Shown here: in pieces, positions 24,701-34,600 of the stretch | Layout of the letters: every line of letters begins with the position of its first letter | How positions within the stretch are numbered: position 1 is the first letter of the stretch | Source of the DNA: Polyodon spathula | Lineage: Eukaryota; Chordata; Actinopteri; Acipenseriformes; Polyodontidae | Length of the DNA stretch: 64,000 nt | NCBI RefSeq assembly: GCF_017654505.1 | Contig: NC_054553.1 | Coordinates: forward strand, 3,327,974 to 3,391,973 | Reading direction: 5' to 3' | Program-made: the position numbers and the translations under genes | The notes under the pieces: model-generated | What the model was told of the DNA's origin: nothing | The model's input: only the letters and a program-made list of their open reading frames with translations | Database searches by the model: none

Positions 24701-26730
24701 TTCCTCCCTCCTCCCTGGTTTCGTTCAGCTCCACCAGCTGCAAGTTAAGGTTCTCCAAGTCCAGGAGGCTCACCCCCCACATTTCAGAGGTCTCAGGATT
24801 GATGCAAGACTGATCTATGAAAGACTTCATGGGGGTCCAGTCACAAGGAAGGGGCTCTGCTTCAATGGTAGAAACGTCCACGTTGCTTCCATCTCTGGCT
24901 GGCTGAGCAGCTTTCCAGGGGGTTCCTGGGGTTGAAGGATTGCTAAGGATCTGGTTTACAACAGAGACACACTCCTCTGCAAAAAAGCTACAAAACAGGG
25001 CAGACGTTTTCTCTGACGCCTCCTCCTTCTCTTCTATTAAAGCAGCTTGCACAGGGTGCTTGCTGGGGGAGGGGACCATGTGTGGAGACCTTCCCCTATG
25101 ATCTAGAGAGCAAGACTCCTCCAGGACAGGGCTCAGGTATCTCTTTGAGAGTTCAGCTGCTAGTGGGGTGCTGAAATATCGGCAGCTGGCTAACTGCTCA
25201 TTCCCCTGGAGTATAGGGGGTGGGTGCAGCTCAGGTTCTGTCCCGCCCCCTTCTAGTTCAAGGACTTGCTCAGCAATGCTGTTACACTGAACCCGGGCAG
25301 CGCTGGGAAGGTCTTCGCTTGTTTCTGCCTCCTCCTCCTCGTAGCCACTCAGCACCACAGTACCCTGGAGCGTCTCGACAGGGGGGCTGTCGGGAGCCTC
25401 CTTCTCCAAACCAGGCAGCATTTCTGCTGCATCGCAATCCGCCTTCTCAAAGGTGCAATTGCCAGCGCTCCCCGTTCCTCCAGAGGCAGGGCTCCCTGGA
25501 CTCCACCCCACCCCTCCCTCCATCGGGAGAAAGCTTCTTCCATCTCTTTCCAGACCCTTCTCCCCGCAGGCAGGCAGGCCGTCCAGAGGGCTCTCAACAG
25601 CCTCCACCCCACTGCGCTTCGGTATCTGTCTCAAATCCCCATCCCCCAGGCTGAACCTCCTGGTGTTAACAGCTTGCCGTCTCAGTAGCTTCCCCTCCGG
25701 GGCACCTGCTGAAGCACTCCTCTCCAAACAGGGCTTTTCAAGACCTCCGATCTGGACGTTATTCCTGTCTTTCAGGGGCTGCCGTCTCTGGGTCCCCCCT
25801 TCTTTCCCTAGTGGGGGCTGGCCCACCAGTTTAGGGGGAGCTGCTGTCGCCTCTGGATTCGGGAGGGACTTCTGTCTGAGCTGAGGGAGAGAACGGCGTC
25901 TCAAAGCCAGGACTTGACTAGACAGATTGACCTTTTGAGTTGCCTGGGAGGGCAGAAGAGAAAGAAAAACTGACGTTCACCAAGGGCCGAATGATATACT
26001 GGCATAGCACTACACTGTTAAATTACAAAACTGGCTTAATTCAGATTTCTGCTATTCATTTTATCCCCCCTAGCTATTATTAAATTCAGTCCCTGAGCTC
26101 AGATAGCCCTCTCAACCCATGCAATTTAATTACAGTAGGGCGTATTTTGAGTGTGACACAAAAAGCAGTTTTTACACAATGTAGCCATTCGCAGCATGGC
26201 TAACAGAACATGTAACACATTTAAACAAAGGTCTCAACCAGAAGTGTCTGCCTGTCTTTGTGTACATGCATCAGAGTCGTGTGCTTTTTGTGCTACTGTG
26301 AGACTTAACCATCAACAAGACACGTGCTTTCTGACAAAGTGGTCTACACTGATGTCATCAAGGACTACATTTTGGGTTTCTTTTGATGTAGTTGTGGGGG
26401 CAACACTGTTTTAAAAGGCTTACTTTATAACTTTTACTGGGGGGGGGGGGGCCACTGGCAAAGCCTATGTGTGTTTTTTTGGGTTTTTTTTTTAACGATT
26501 TGGTCAGTCATAATAGCCTATTGTGAGCAGAAGTCCTAATTGTTCGAACATTAACAACAATAGCGAAAATAAGAATGCTCGCAACGGCCACACTGAGCAA
26601 TGCCACACCACGGCGCTGAAATCATATCGCGTTACTAACTGTATACCACCCTTAAACAGTTTTGTCACACATCATACGTGTATACAACAGAAATAAAAAC
26701 AGCAGCTGATTTAACATTCATTCTTACCAT
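15698..26730 (-). CDS. Unrecognised repeat-exon protein, putative mitotic/microtubule factor
   Basis: This is a 17-exon model of about 1,200 residues, and I do not recognise the family. The start ATG (26728-26730) is the last codon of exon 1, and exon 2 continues MATQKVNLSSQVLALRRRS. Exon 2 codes about 800 residues of Ser/Pro-rich, probably disordered protein, with a degenerate Asn-Ala-Thr-x-Asp-Leu-Pro repeat at about residues 518-562 and a basic KTLVPPS-type tail. Exons 4-16 are all phase 1-1. Exons 5 and 6 are related to each other and contain SAIP and SSIP (SxIP type, as in EB1-binding proteins) plus KRQ basic patches. Exons 7-15 code variants of a roughly 24-residue cassette, FEPEQPAxSPLKQTE. 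Exon 16 codes a Cys-rich coiled coil (CRECERCAWYQHEN, then LRERLAK). CCAAT boxes and a CHR-like site upstream suggest G2/M expression. A mitotic microtubule role is my inference. The last exon and the exon 4 donor are the least certain parts. Confidence 0.75.
16344..16436 (-). CDS. Exon 16, Cys-rich coiled coil
   Basis: It is 93 nt, phase 1-1, with acceptor TTTGTGGTTTCAG and donor GTAGGG. It codes CRECERCAWYQHENQTL followed by heptad-like sequence TIRALRERLAK. It differs in composition from the rest of the protein and may be an oligomerisation tail. Confidence 0.75.
16920..17800 (-). mobile_element. Decayed LINE reverse-transcriptase fragment (L2/Rex1-like)
   Basis: In the minus frames, in the usual order, it reads VLLDRTATSDSVSHD (like the LLDLSAAFDTVDH block), LTEIQTWMQQNFLQ with NLSKTAVVLLGSSNQL (after the YADD block), FDSVLSFEAHVRNIC, and near 16950 LHW-stop-PVKYR (like LHWLPVRYR). 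Many stops and frameshifts show that it is inactive. It lies in the intron between exons 15 and 16, in the same orientation as the host gene. Confidence 0.75.
18029..18094 (-). CDS. Exon 15, diverged cassette
   Basis: It is 66 nt, phase 1-1, coding CPKPEPDQPAAGPLKENQ, with donor CAAG|GTACCG. Confidence 0.7.
18150..18260. repeat. Imperfect TA microsatellite followed by CTGT repeats
   Basis: An interrupted TA tract with scattered C, then about five TCTG units, inside the intron between exons 14 and 15. Confidence 0.9.
18435..18509 (-). CDS. Exon 14, cassette
   Basis: It is 75 nt, phase 1-1, coding SANVTFESEQPAVSPLKQTE. Confidence 0.8.
18668..18718 (-). CDS. Exon 13, short cassette
   Basis: It is 51 nt, phase 1-1, coding PAPPLDPTASSPEQAE. 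Confidence 0.7.
18897..18932 (-). CDS. Exon 12, short cassette
   Basis: It is 36 nt, phase 1-1, coding AAPPSSLPGAE. It seems to be a cassette that lost its middle. Confidence 0.65.
19104..19175 (-). CDS. Exon 11, cassette
   Basis: It is 72 nt, phase 1-1, coding ADLAPEPEQPARSPLKQAE. Confidence 0.8.
19270..19350 (-). pseudogene. Decayed cassette exon
   Basis: On the minus strand the sequence reads ASFTFEPEQRTMSLL, clearly a cassette copy. It then runs into a stop, the upstream acceptor is interrupted, and the usual KQTEG|GTAAG donor end is altered. It sits where another exon would be expected between exons 10 and 11. Confidence 0.65.
19553..20372. repeat. 36-bp minisatellite, about 22 copies
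   Basis: The unit core is GTGCATTACTCAGCACTGCT with CACAGGTACCTCA, and one irregular short copy lies near 20145. Because 36 is a multiple of three, all three plus frames stay open (frames of up to 341 codons); these are not genes. The unit resembles the intron sequence just past the cassette donors. Confidence 0.95.
20385..20456 (-). CDS. Exon 10, cassette
   Basis: It is 72 nt, phase 1-1, coding SARLTCEPEQPAVSPSEQTE. The 36-bp minisatellite starts just past its donor. Confidence 0.8.
20707..20778 (-). CDS. Exon 9, cassette
   Basis: It is 72 nt, phase 1-1, coding SANLTFEPEQPDSSPAKQTP. Confidence 0.8.
21112..21183 (-). CDS. Exon 8, SPLKQTE cassette
   Basis: It is 72 nt, phase 1-1, coding SANFTFEPKQRSVSPLKQTE, close to the array consensus. 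Confidence 0.8.
21278..21337 (-). CDS. Exon 7, SPLKQT cassette
   Basis: It is 60 nt, phase 1-1, ending PRGSPLKQTV, with acceptor CCCCCCAAG and donor GTAAGA. Confidence 0.75.
21542..21700 (-). CDS. Exon 6 of the repeat-exon gene (SxIP-containing)
   Basis: It is 159 nt, phase 1-1. It codes VPGSSIPSVCRIPQKS and ends SSLVTPKRQIT, paralogous to exon 5. Confidence 0.75.
22192..22329 (-). CDS. Exon 5 of the repeat-exon gene (SxIP-containing)
   Basis: It is 138 nt, phase 1-1, with good splice sites. It codes GSAIPGPSGITQKPSG and ends SSLPTAKRQKI. It aligns with exon 6 and so looks like its duplicate. Confidence 0.75.
22906..23046 (-). CDS. Exon 4 of the repeat-exon gene (3' boundary tentative)
   Basis: The acceptor is TTGCTTCAG. 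The donor CCCAGAG|GTCTCG was chosen because it alone keeps phase 1 into exon 5; it is weak. It codes Ser/Pro/Lys-rich sequence such as SLPKPAVSGTRPPHMS. Confidence 0.55.
23284..23356 (-). CDS. Exon 3 of the repeat-exon gene
   Basis: It is 73 nt, acceptor TTTTTGCAG, donor GTGAGA, coding TSAFTPACNSAKPASSGLKP and a short tail. It shifts the phase from 0 to 1, which all later exons keep. Confidence 0.75.
23541..25943 (-). CDS. Exon 2 of the repeat-exon gene (801 codons)
   Basis: The acceptor CTGCCCTCCCAG and the donor GCAGAG|GTAACC bound a single uninterrupted 2,403-nt frame. It has acidic Glu runs (near 24700 and 25330), several SP and TP sites, the NATxDLP repeat near 24260-24390, and a basic Pro-rich end. 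The long open frames on the opposite strand here are shadows. Confidence 0.85.
26728..26730 (-). CDS. Exon 1 coding part: start ATG only
   Basis: The sense strand reads CCTTGAAATG|GTAAGAATG, so the start codon is the last three bases of the exon and the rest is 5' UTR. Exon 2 continues in frame with Ala-Thr-Gln-Lys-Val. Confidence 0.7.
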
Positions 26731-27299
26731 TTCAAGGCTTCGGGTGTCTTGAGGGAATGTGATCGGCAATGCCGTAGGCCTAAATAACGAAGGTCTATAA
26801 AGAAACAAAGCGGAATAGTCTGTACAGTGCTGTACTTAATTGTCCAAAGCCAAGCTGCTTAATATGCTTACAGCCGATGATCAGTGAAACATTTTCAGGC
26901 AAAAAATAAAAAATATGCTTTCCTTCACAATCTGATTTTAAAAAAAAAACAAGAAACACTGGCGTTATAAACGTAATAATTACATTCAACTTGCGCTGCA
27001 TGGGACTCGTTTAATCCACTTTAGTTGAGGATTCTGCTGCATTCACTCAGTTATTGATTTAAATATATCTGGTGTTTAAAGTTCCGAATACAGGCGGTAC
27101 ATTAATAACAGTAAATATGACTACAGCTACCGAGCGTCTTCATTTAAACTATTCGGCAGGCGTGATCAGTTCTATATTCAAGGCGGCTGTGTATTGTTTA
27201 AATCGAAATAACACTGTTCGTTTTAAATTGTAATCTACTGAACTATGACCCAGCCCTGAGCCTTTCTCGCGTGTGCACTTCTTGGTCAGTTTTGCAAAA

Positions 27300-27423
27300 T
27301 TCAAACTTCGTTAATCCAGTTTTTCACAGACAAACCAATCAAATTAGAGATTTTGCCCAAGAGACCCAAACCAGCCAATGACGGTACACGAATCGCAGCC
27401 GAGACCCTTGTCGCTGGGCCAAT
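27300..27423 (-). promoter_or_regulatory. Putative G2/M promoter: three CCAAT boxes and a CHR-like TTTGAA
   Basis: CCAAT lies at 27335-27339, 27375-27379 and 27419-27423. On the sense strand of the repeat-exon gene TTTGAA occupies 27300-27305, 29 bases downstream of the nearest box. NF-Y boxes plus a CHR are typical of DREAM/B-MYB-controlled G2/M genes. The spacing of about 40 bp between boxes is wider than the usual 31-33. Confidence 0.45.
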
Positions 27424-30400
27424 CACCGGACGAGTTGAAATAATGGGAAGGAAGTGGTAGGCAATGACATAGCTGCATTTATTTAAAAAAAAAAAAAGAA
27501 AAAAAAAAAAAAGATGTATTTTTGTTCGTTTTCCTTCTAATAACAGTAAACCTCGTGTGCACCAAGGAGAATAACCCCGGGCATTATTCAGCGTACACTT
27601 CATGAGGTACAGTGTAGGAACGGGATTGCACGAAAACCTTCATTGTAAAGGCCCAGGTCAAAAAGCAGCGGGCCAGACAGGTTCAGGCCAATCTGTTCAT
27701 TTGTGTATTTTTATAACCGGTACAGTATACTGGCGCAAATCTATACCACGCTTCAAAATGTAAAGTATCACAACATATAGTAAATAACATTAGATGCGTA
27801 TTTTCTACTGATTATACTGTACTTCAGAATTTTTTTCTTGCCTCTCAAATATAGCTAGACACGCCTATGGTACCTTTCCTGACGTTAAACTGGTGACATA
27901 AATACAGTATTCGCAGTGTGATTCAAAACCTTAAACCAAAGCATTGCAACAATCACTAGATAGTGCGTGTGTTTGTATTGTTTAACTATGAATAATCAGC
28001 ACCGCATGTTTCACGACACCAGACAGGTGACAGGTTCCAGCACCTGGGCTTTAATAGCAGTAGACCACGCCCCTTAAAGGGACTTGACCCTCCAGTCAAA
28101 TTGACTAGCATGTTACTCCTTTAATTAACACCTGTTTCACCTTGGGGGTGAAAACAACCACACATGCATACAATCAATAGGTGAAAGACTCTATCCCATT
28201 ACTATGGTTTCTTGGTGACAGGTGGATCTCGTTTCCTGCATCTCTGTCTTGCTGGATGTATAGAAGCTGGGAAGTTTGCAAAAGCACCAGACCACAGCTT
28301 TGGTTTCACAGCGACCCCTGCTGGTAAACAGGAGGACACACATATTAAGAGGCCCTAGCTCTAGCCTGGGTATGCGGTATGCACGGCTCTACGTGTTCCA
28401 GGTTCTTCTTGACCTTTCATTGCCGCCGAGTCTCCTCAGTAATGTTCAAGTTTAACATGGTCAATACAAACCTGTGCTGTACTCCTCGGAAACTCGTGAG
28501 TGAATGGTGGTGATTGTGCAGCTGTCTTCTGTGTTTGGAATGATTGTGGAAGGGACTCGTGAATGTCTGCTCCAGTAATACCAGAATTTCTAAACCACAA
28601 TTTAAACTGCTGTAATGTTTTTATTTTTCTTTCTTTCTAGGAATATCAGAATAGAAAACGTAAAACCGCAGAGTATCAAATAACTGCCTCTCCCAACTCG
28701 CTAACAACCATTGGCAGTACTGGTCCCTGTACTGCCAGGTACTCATCAAGACTCTGATTTATGATTGGCAAACAGAGCAGAGGTCGGTAACACTCTTAAC
28801 ATTTCAAAAACACATTGCAAATTGCTCATCATGGGTACAATATGAAGAAAATCCACCCTTCACCGCTCTGGGTTAATAGCTGGGGGAAACAAGGTCCTCA
28901 GCCATATACAGCCAAACATGTCACATGGCTTCTATTAGTCATTGCTTGTAATGTAACCCAGTGTGGAACCCCAATGCTTTCTTTGCTGGTCTGCGTCCAT
29001 TCCCCAGAGAACTCTGCTTAACACATGCAGGCAATCACCTACTCACAGCACTACATGAAATGCTCCGGGCTGCAACCAACAAGGTTATTTTTAGTGTGAG
29101 GCGCTTTGCCTTCTTCCTAATAGGGCTGGGGTTCTGCTAGGATGAATAGAACCCAAGCCAAGGGGAAAGAAATTGCACACGAGTCTCTGCTGGTTTTCAC
29201 AGTGGTTTATATGAACATGAGTATTTGACATGACATTTCTCTTGACATCAGATCAGAGACATTACTTTTATTTTATTTACTGAAGCCCAGGCTAATTTTC
29301 ACAGCAGTTACATATGTGAAAAGTAGCTAAATAATACTACAGTGTAAATATTTATATATAAAGGATAATGCAACACAAGCATGTTTTTATATAAAATGTA
29401 CTCAGTCTCTGTTTGTGGAAATCAAAATGTGGTGGGAGGTTTCAGGAAGACATGTCTCTTTCTTATTTGTGTAATAAAGGGTTACTGAAGATCGATTGGG
29501 CACTACAGTGACAAATCAAATCAGACAAGCAGCTTTGAGCACCAATGAAGTCACAGGATTTCTAAACCTACTCCAGAACTGAAAGGCAGGGGGTCACTCT
29601 AAAAGGTTATGACCCCTTAGTGGTGGGAGATTCATGGATTTCTTTTTAGGCAAAACATTCAAAAATATAATGGAATATGAGATATAATAATAATAATAAT
29701 AAAACCCCATTAAGGAAACTAACAAAATATTGAGCAACATGTCAGTTACAAAAACAAACAAAAAAACTATTTTAAAGATCTGCACATAAAGGTTTAGCGT
29801 CTCTCATTCTAATGCATTCCCATTTCTTTAGCACTTTACACCCCAACTTCAAGAATGCCAACCAAAACGGGGGTGGGGTGGAGTAAGTGGAGCTGCTTCT
29901 GAATTAACAGGGAAGGTGAACAATAAAGTGGAAAATACTGCTGTCCGACAACGTATCTCTGCAGCTTCCTTATTAACCATTATCACCAGCGGCTGCTGTT
30001 GTCATACTGAAAAAGGGCTGGGAATTGGGTCATATAGACATGTTTTTTTTTTTTTCTAATATGTTTTTGTAAAAGAACATTGTGTTCACTGAACCTCAAA
30101 GCCCATGTACGCTCTGAATCAGACTCTTGTGCGAGCGAGTGTGCACGTGCGCCGACAGAAGCACACAACTCTGCTGTTAATACACGCACTACAGGTGGTG
30201 CCAGTGGTGGTGGGTAAAGTGGTAGACAGCTTACCTGCTGTCCCACCTAGCTGTCTCAATGTTAGATTGGTAACACACATTATTAAGAGCTGTGAGCAAA
30301 CAAACCATTTTAAAGTCAGCTGAGAATTTCATCCAGATTTAGCAAAATGCAGTCTCCCAAGCATCGCTGCATGCGCACACACACCCTGTTTGTGTTGCTG

Positions 30401-31552
30401 CATCTTGCTAATGTTCAAGCAGTTGATATAGATATATACAGTATTTACATGTACATACAAACACAAAGAGAGCTGAGTGTAGCTTGTTGGTTCACCTGTG
30501 TTGAGGCAGCGTTGGCTTTATCGTGATGAGACTTGCAATAAAACAAACGGCTAGGACCTGGTGGAATGCACAGCTTCTCTGGATCACTGGGGCTACAGAT
30601 TCAAAATGAAATTAAATAACATTTACTTATTTGATTCAGTGAAGGTTGAACTGTTCAGAGGTAGATTTTGGGATGTAAGAACTAAGCTAGAGAAACTGAA
30701 ACAGCACATTAGTAGTACCATGCCCTTCTAAGCTGAAGACCCTTGATTCAGTGTGAGGGCAGCAACATCCTACCTCCATCCCTTCTGTAAATTAGGGATG
30801 AAAAGCAGCATGATCGCTGGGTGATGTGGAGCTGGAGTTCTTCTGCTGTACTCTTTGAGGTCACCCATTACTTTTCTAATCTCCTACCCTTTCTGGGACA
30901 GCTGGGTGGGTAGCAGCTGTAAGTAACCCTCCCAAAATTTGATTTTGGCTCCACATTCTGCCCCCTAGTGTACGACCAGGTCATGCATGTATACATTAAT
31001 AAATCTTTGAGTAGAATAGGGCTTTGAGGGGGGCGCAGTGACTTGCAGGAGCAGATTATTAATTCAAGAGGCAAAAGCTATAGATTTGAAAATCAGAATT
31101 CCCTTCCATTCCCCAGCTCTGAACACTAGCATCTATGCAAGGCCTGTGCAGTGAAGCCCATAAAAACGCTCCATTGCTTAAAATATTATTAGTCATGAGG
31201 TCACACTTCCTCTACTCTAACCAGAGAGCCACACTGCCTCCCAGCCAGTCCTCCCGCTATAACCACAAACCCACACTGCCTCCCACCCTCTCTCTCAGCA
31301 CTACATCCACACTCCCACCCAACACCCATCACTTATTTAAACTATACTTGCAAAATTGAAAAAAGAAATAAGATTCAAGCAAATCCCCCATAATACTGCT
31401 TCCCAATATAATGGGATTACAAAGAGAACAAATGTAAGAAATGCAGAAGTGAAAGCTGCTTTTATACATATAATCTGAGTGTAAAAATAAATGTTACTTT
31501 GCACGAGAGTAAGAGTGGAATGGAAGAAAAGAGCTAAGGGGGAGCGCGCCCC
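27424..31552. other. Intergenic and probable SNX12 3' UTR
   Basis: No coding region is supported. SNX12 has its stop at 31553, and the nearest clear AATAAA on its strand is near 29265, so much of 29.3-31.5 kb may be a long 3' UTR. The rest is AT-rich unique sequence. Confidence 0.4.
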
Positions 31553-31655
31553 CTACTGGCGTACTTTTCCCGGGACGTAGTTCCTGTCGATGGTCTCCTC
31601 CTGCAGGAACATGTGCAGGCAGCGTTCGTTCTGCGCCAGGGGGTGCCCAGCTATC
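31553..31655 (-). CDS. snx12: snx12 exon 4 and stop
   Basis: 103 nt, completing the Lys codon and coding IAGHPLAQNERCLHMF to VPGKVRQ and TAG. Confidence 0.96.
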
Positions 31656-34600
31656 CTGCAGAGGAAGCAAACAGACAGACACAGGCACGGTTTACTATCC
31701 TGGAAGTTAGGCACAATAACATTCTCAATTTCCATTCTCTACCAGGTGGGGGCCCCCAGTGGTAAACCCAAACACATTCAATCTTAAAGCTGATTTTACT
31801 ACCACCTTTCAACAAGTAACTTTACAGACAGAAAACTCCCAGTCCTGGAGGGCCATCATTCCACGCCAGGTTAAAAAGAGATAATGAACTACTTCAGGGT
31901 CTGGGTAGAGGGGTAATTGATTCAATTAAACAATACAGAACAGGGCTGAACCAAAGACCAGGAGTGGAAGGACCCTGCTCTAGGATAACTAATTAAATAG
32001 TTTCACAGTGACCTACACTGAATAAACCACAAATGGGCACAGATACACACTTCATACTATCAGATGAGGGGTGTGTCTCAGCGTGCGTGCGTGCGTGTCA
32101 GTCTGGCACGTACTTGTTGATGAACTGTTCCAGGCCCACCCGTCGCTCCTCGATGAAGGATTCCTCAAAGATCCCCTCGTCCCCTCGAAAGGGGAGCTGC
32201 CTCTTCAGGGCTTTCCCAGGCAGCGGGGGCACTACGATCTGAAACATAGCCAACACAAAAAGCGCTTCACACACACACACACACACACATTAAAACCTAC
32301 GTCCGGATCCGATCTACTGAATGCACTGCTTAGCGTTCTACAGAGACAGCTGTAGCTGCACCGAGAAACACCGCAGGTCTGTTTTACTGACAGACCCTGC
32401 CCTGCACTACAACTAATACAACACAAACAAGATTAACCAGGTTCACCTGGTCTTGCTCACTCTCTTACCTTGCTGTCTCTTTCCAGCTCATTCTTTAACC
32501 ATTCGAAATCGCTGTACCTTCTCCTCACACAGGAATCCTTCATTTTAAAGATGGGGAGGTTGGTCTGTAGAAGAGAAACTGATTTGATTTGTACGTGTGC
32601 ATGTTACAACACAATGCACATGGCTGTTTAAGGTCTGCCTTATGTCATCTACACGGCCCTATTATTCATTTACCTACTCTCTATTCTAGTAGGTGTGCTC
32701 TATAAAATGATCCGTTTCTTCAAAGATTATTTTCCATGCTTATTAACTATTGCAGCAAAAAGCTTATTTGGGTGAAGCATGGCCAACAATGAAACAGAAA
32801 AGTCATTCATAACAAAAACTAAAAAGCTTTACAGGATATTAAAACAGGGAAAAAGTTAAATATTGGGAAAAAGGTAGATAACATCCCTTTAAGGGTTAGG
32901 AATTTGTGGATTACCGCTCTCTACATTTCAGAAAATAAATGCAAACCTGCTAAAGAACACGGATTAACTGTGCAAATTCAGGAATTCAAGTTTATTCGGG
33001 AAAACTAAAAAGTGAGTTTTGAAGAGTCCCTGGAGAATCGTACTAGCATTTGTAAAAATCACTGGTAAACTACTTCTTCAAACCGCAGCAGACACAGAAC
33101 ACTTGCACAAGAACGCTAAAATGCAGTACCAGCAAGTTTTACACAGCAGTGGCTTTGCACGACTCACTGTAAGACAAGTTCACTCCAGGACTCCCTCCCT
33201 CCCTCCCTGAAAGCCGTTGCGACCTTGTGTGTCTTACTTCCTCTGATAAGCTGTTCCTGCCCCTTCACTGCAGTATCTCCCTGTCCCTGCCTGCGCATCC
33301 TTCCTCCCCTCCCTGCGCTCACTCTCTCTCTCGCACACACACACACACAAAGTATATTACCGGTTCTGCAAAAGCCACCAATATATATTATATTAATGCT
33401 GCTGCTGCTTACAGGCAGGTATTGCAAAAAAGCAGACAAACTGTGAGGAAAGTAGCAGTTTTGTTATTTGTATTCTATATTTTTTGTGATATCAGCATGT
33501 TCGTGGCGGACCTCTCGCTGGTTATGGAAGCAGCGAATGCTACATTACTCACTAGATAGAAATGTCGTCGTAAGAGCTCCCTATCAGAGCAGTGCTGCCC
33601 TGACACTAATTCAACATGAAATCAGCTCAGCCCTGGGCATCTTCTACCCTTCTAATTAGGCATGCTTTGTTCTTCCTCAAATGCGTTATAGTCCTCGATC
33701 CAATCAGACTTTTGATGCATCACTCATGGTTGAAGTTATCCAATAAATAAAACCATTTTTCAATCTCCAATACAAAATTGTACATTTACTCATTTAAATT
33801 TTAATTTACACAGGGTGGGATTAGTATTTTCTCTGCTTAACTGAATAGCTTTTTAAAATGACTGTACACAGCTTGGTTTAGCAGCGAGGTTAACAACAGG
33901 GATATCAAATACTGAGGTTTGTGGACAGGAAGGGAAAGTTTCACTTCCCTTGAGAAAAAAAATCTGTTGACGCAACAAAACACAAGCTGCACAGTGCATT
34001 ATTTAAAAGCATCCCTTCACCATTTCATTATTGTTACTATAGCCTCCAAAAACTAAGGGGTCCACGTTGTACAGAAGCAGAGCACAGGTATTCACTTTAA
34101 TAGCAGCTGCATGGAAACAGGAATGTTATAGTGGATTCAAGCAGGGACGTGCTGTAGAGACTGCAATTTAACATTCACCACACTCTCATTTACTCAGTTA
34201 TTGTGCAAGCATCTTCAGGCTCTGTTACAACCTGCAGGATGAACACACAAAGGGCTCCAGTCTGCGCCACGTGCTGATGTATTGCGCGGGTAATTCACAA
34301 GCGCTTCGAGGCGTGACTGCGCACAGTTCACAGATACTCCACACTATCTGTGACACATTGTGTTTTGGGGACTGAAGCCATCACTGAGTTGCGCTGCCTA
34401 CTCCTGACTGTTCAAACAAACTCAGGAGACGCCCTCCACAGAACTCAAATACCTTGTTCATTTTCTTTGTTGTGACTTCCACAGTTTATCTTAGTACATC
34501 ATGGCTAAATGCTGATGTGACTTTTTCCATTGTGTGGGTTCTTGGACCATAGAGCATGCTTCTTTGTGGACCTGGCACACAAAACACTGAACCTTTTCAC

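Noticed and set aside
23617..25884. Many plus-strand ORFs of 60-183 codons
   Set aside because: Antisense shadows of the 2.4-kb exon 2 of the repeat-exon gene, whose GC-rich composition suppresses stops.
15698..26730. Identification as tastin (TROAP), SPAG5 or GTSE1
   Set aside because: Composition and cell-cycle promoter are similar, but no stretch of residues matches what I know of these proteins, so the gene is left unnamed.
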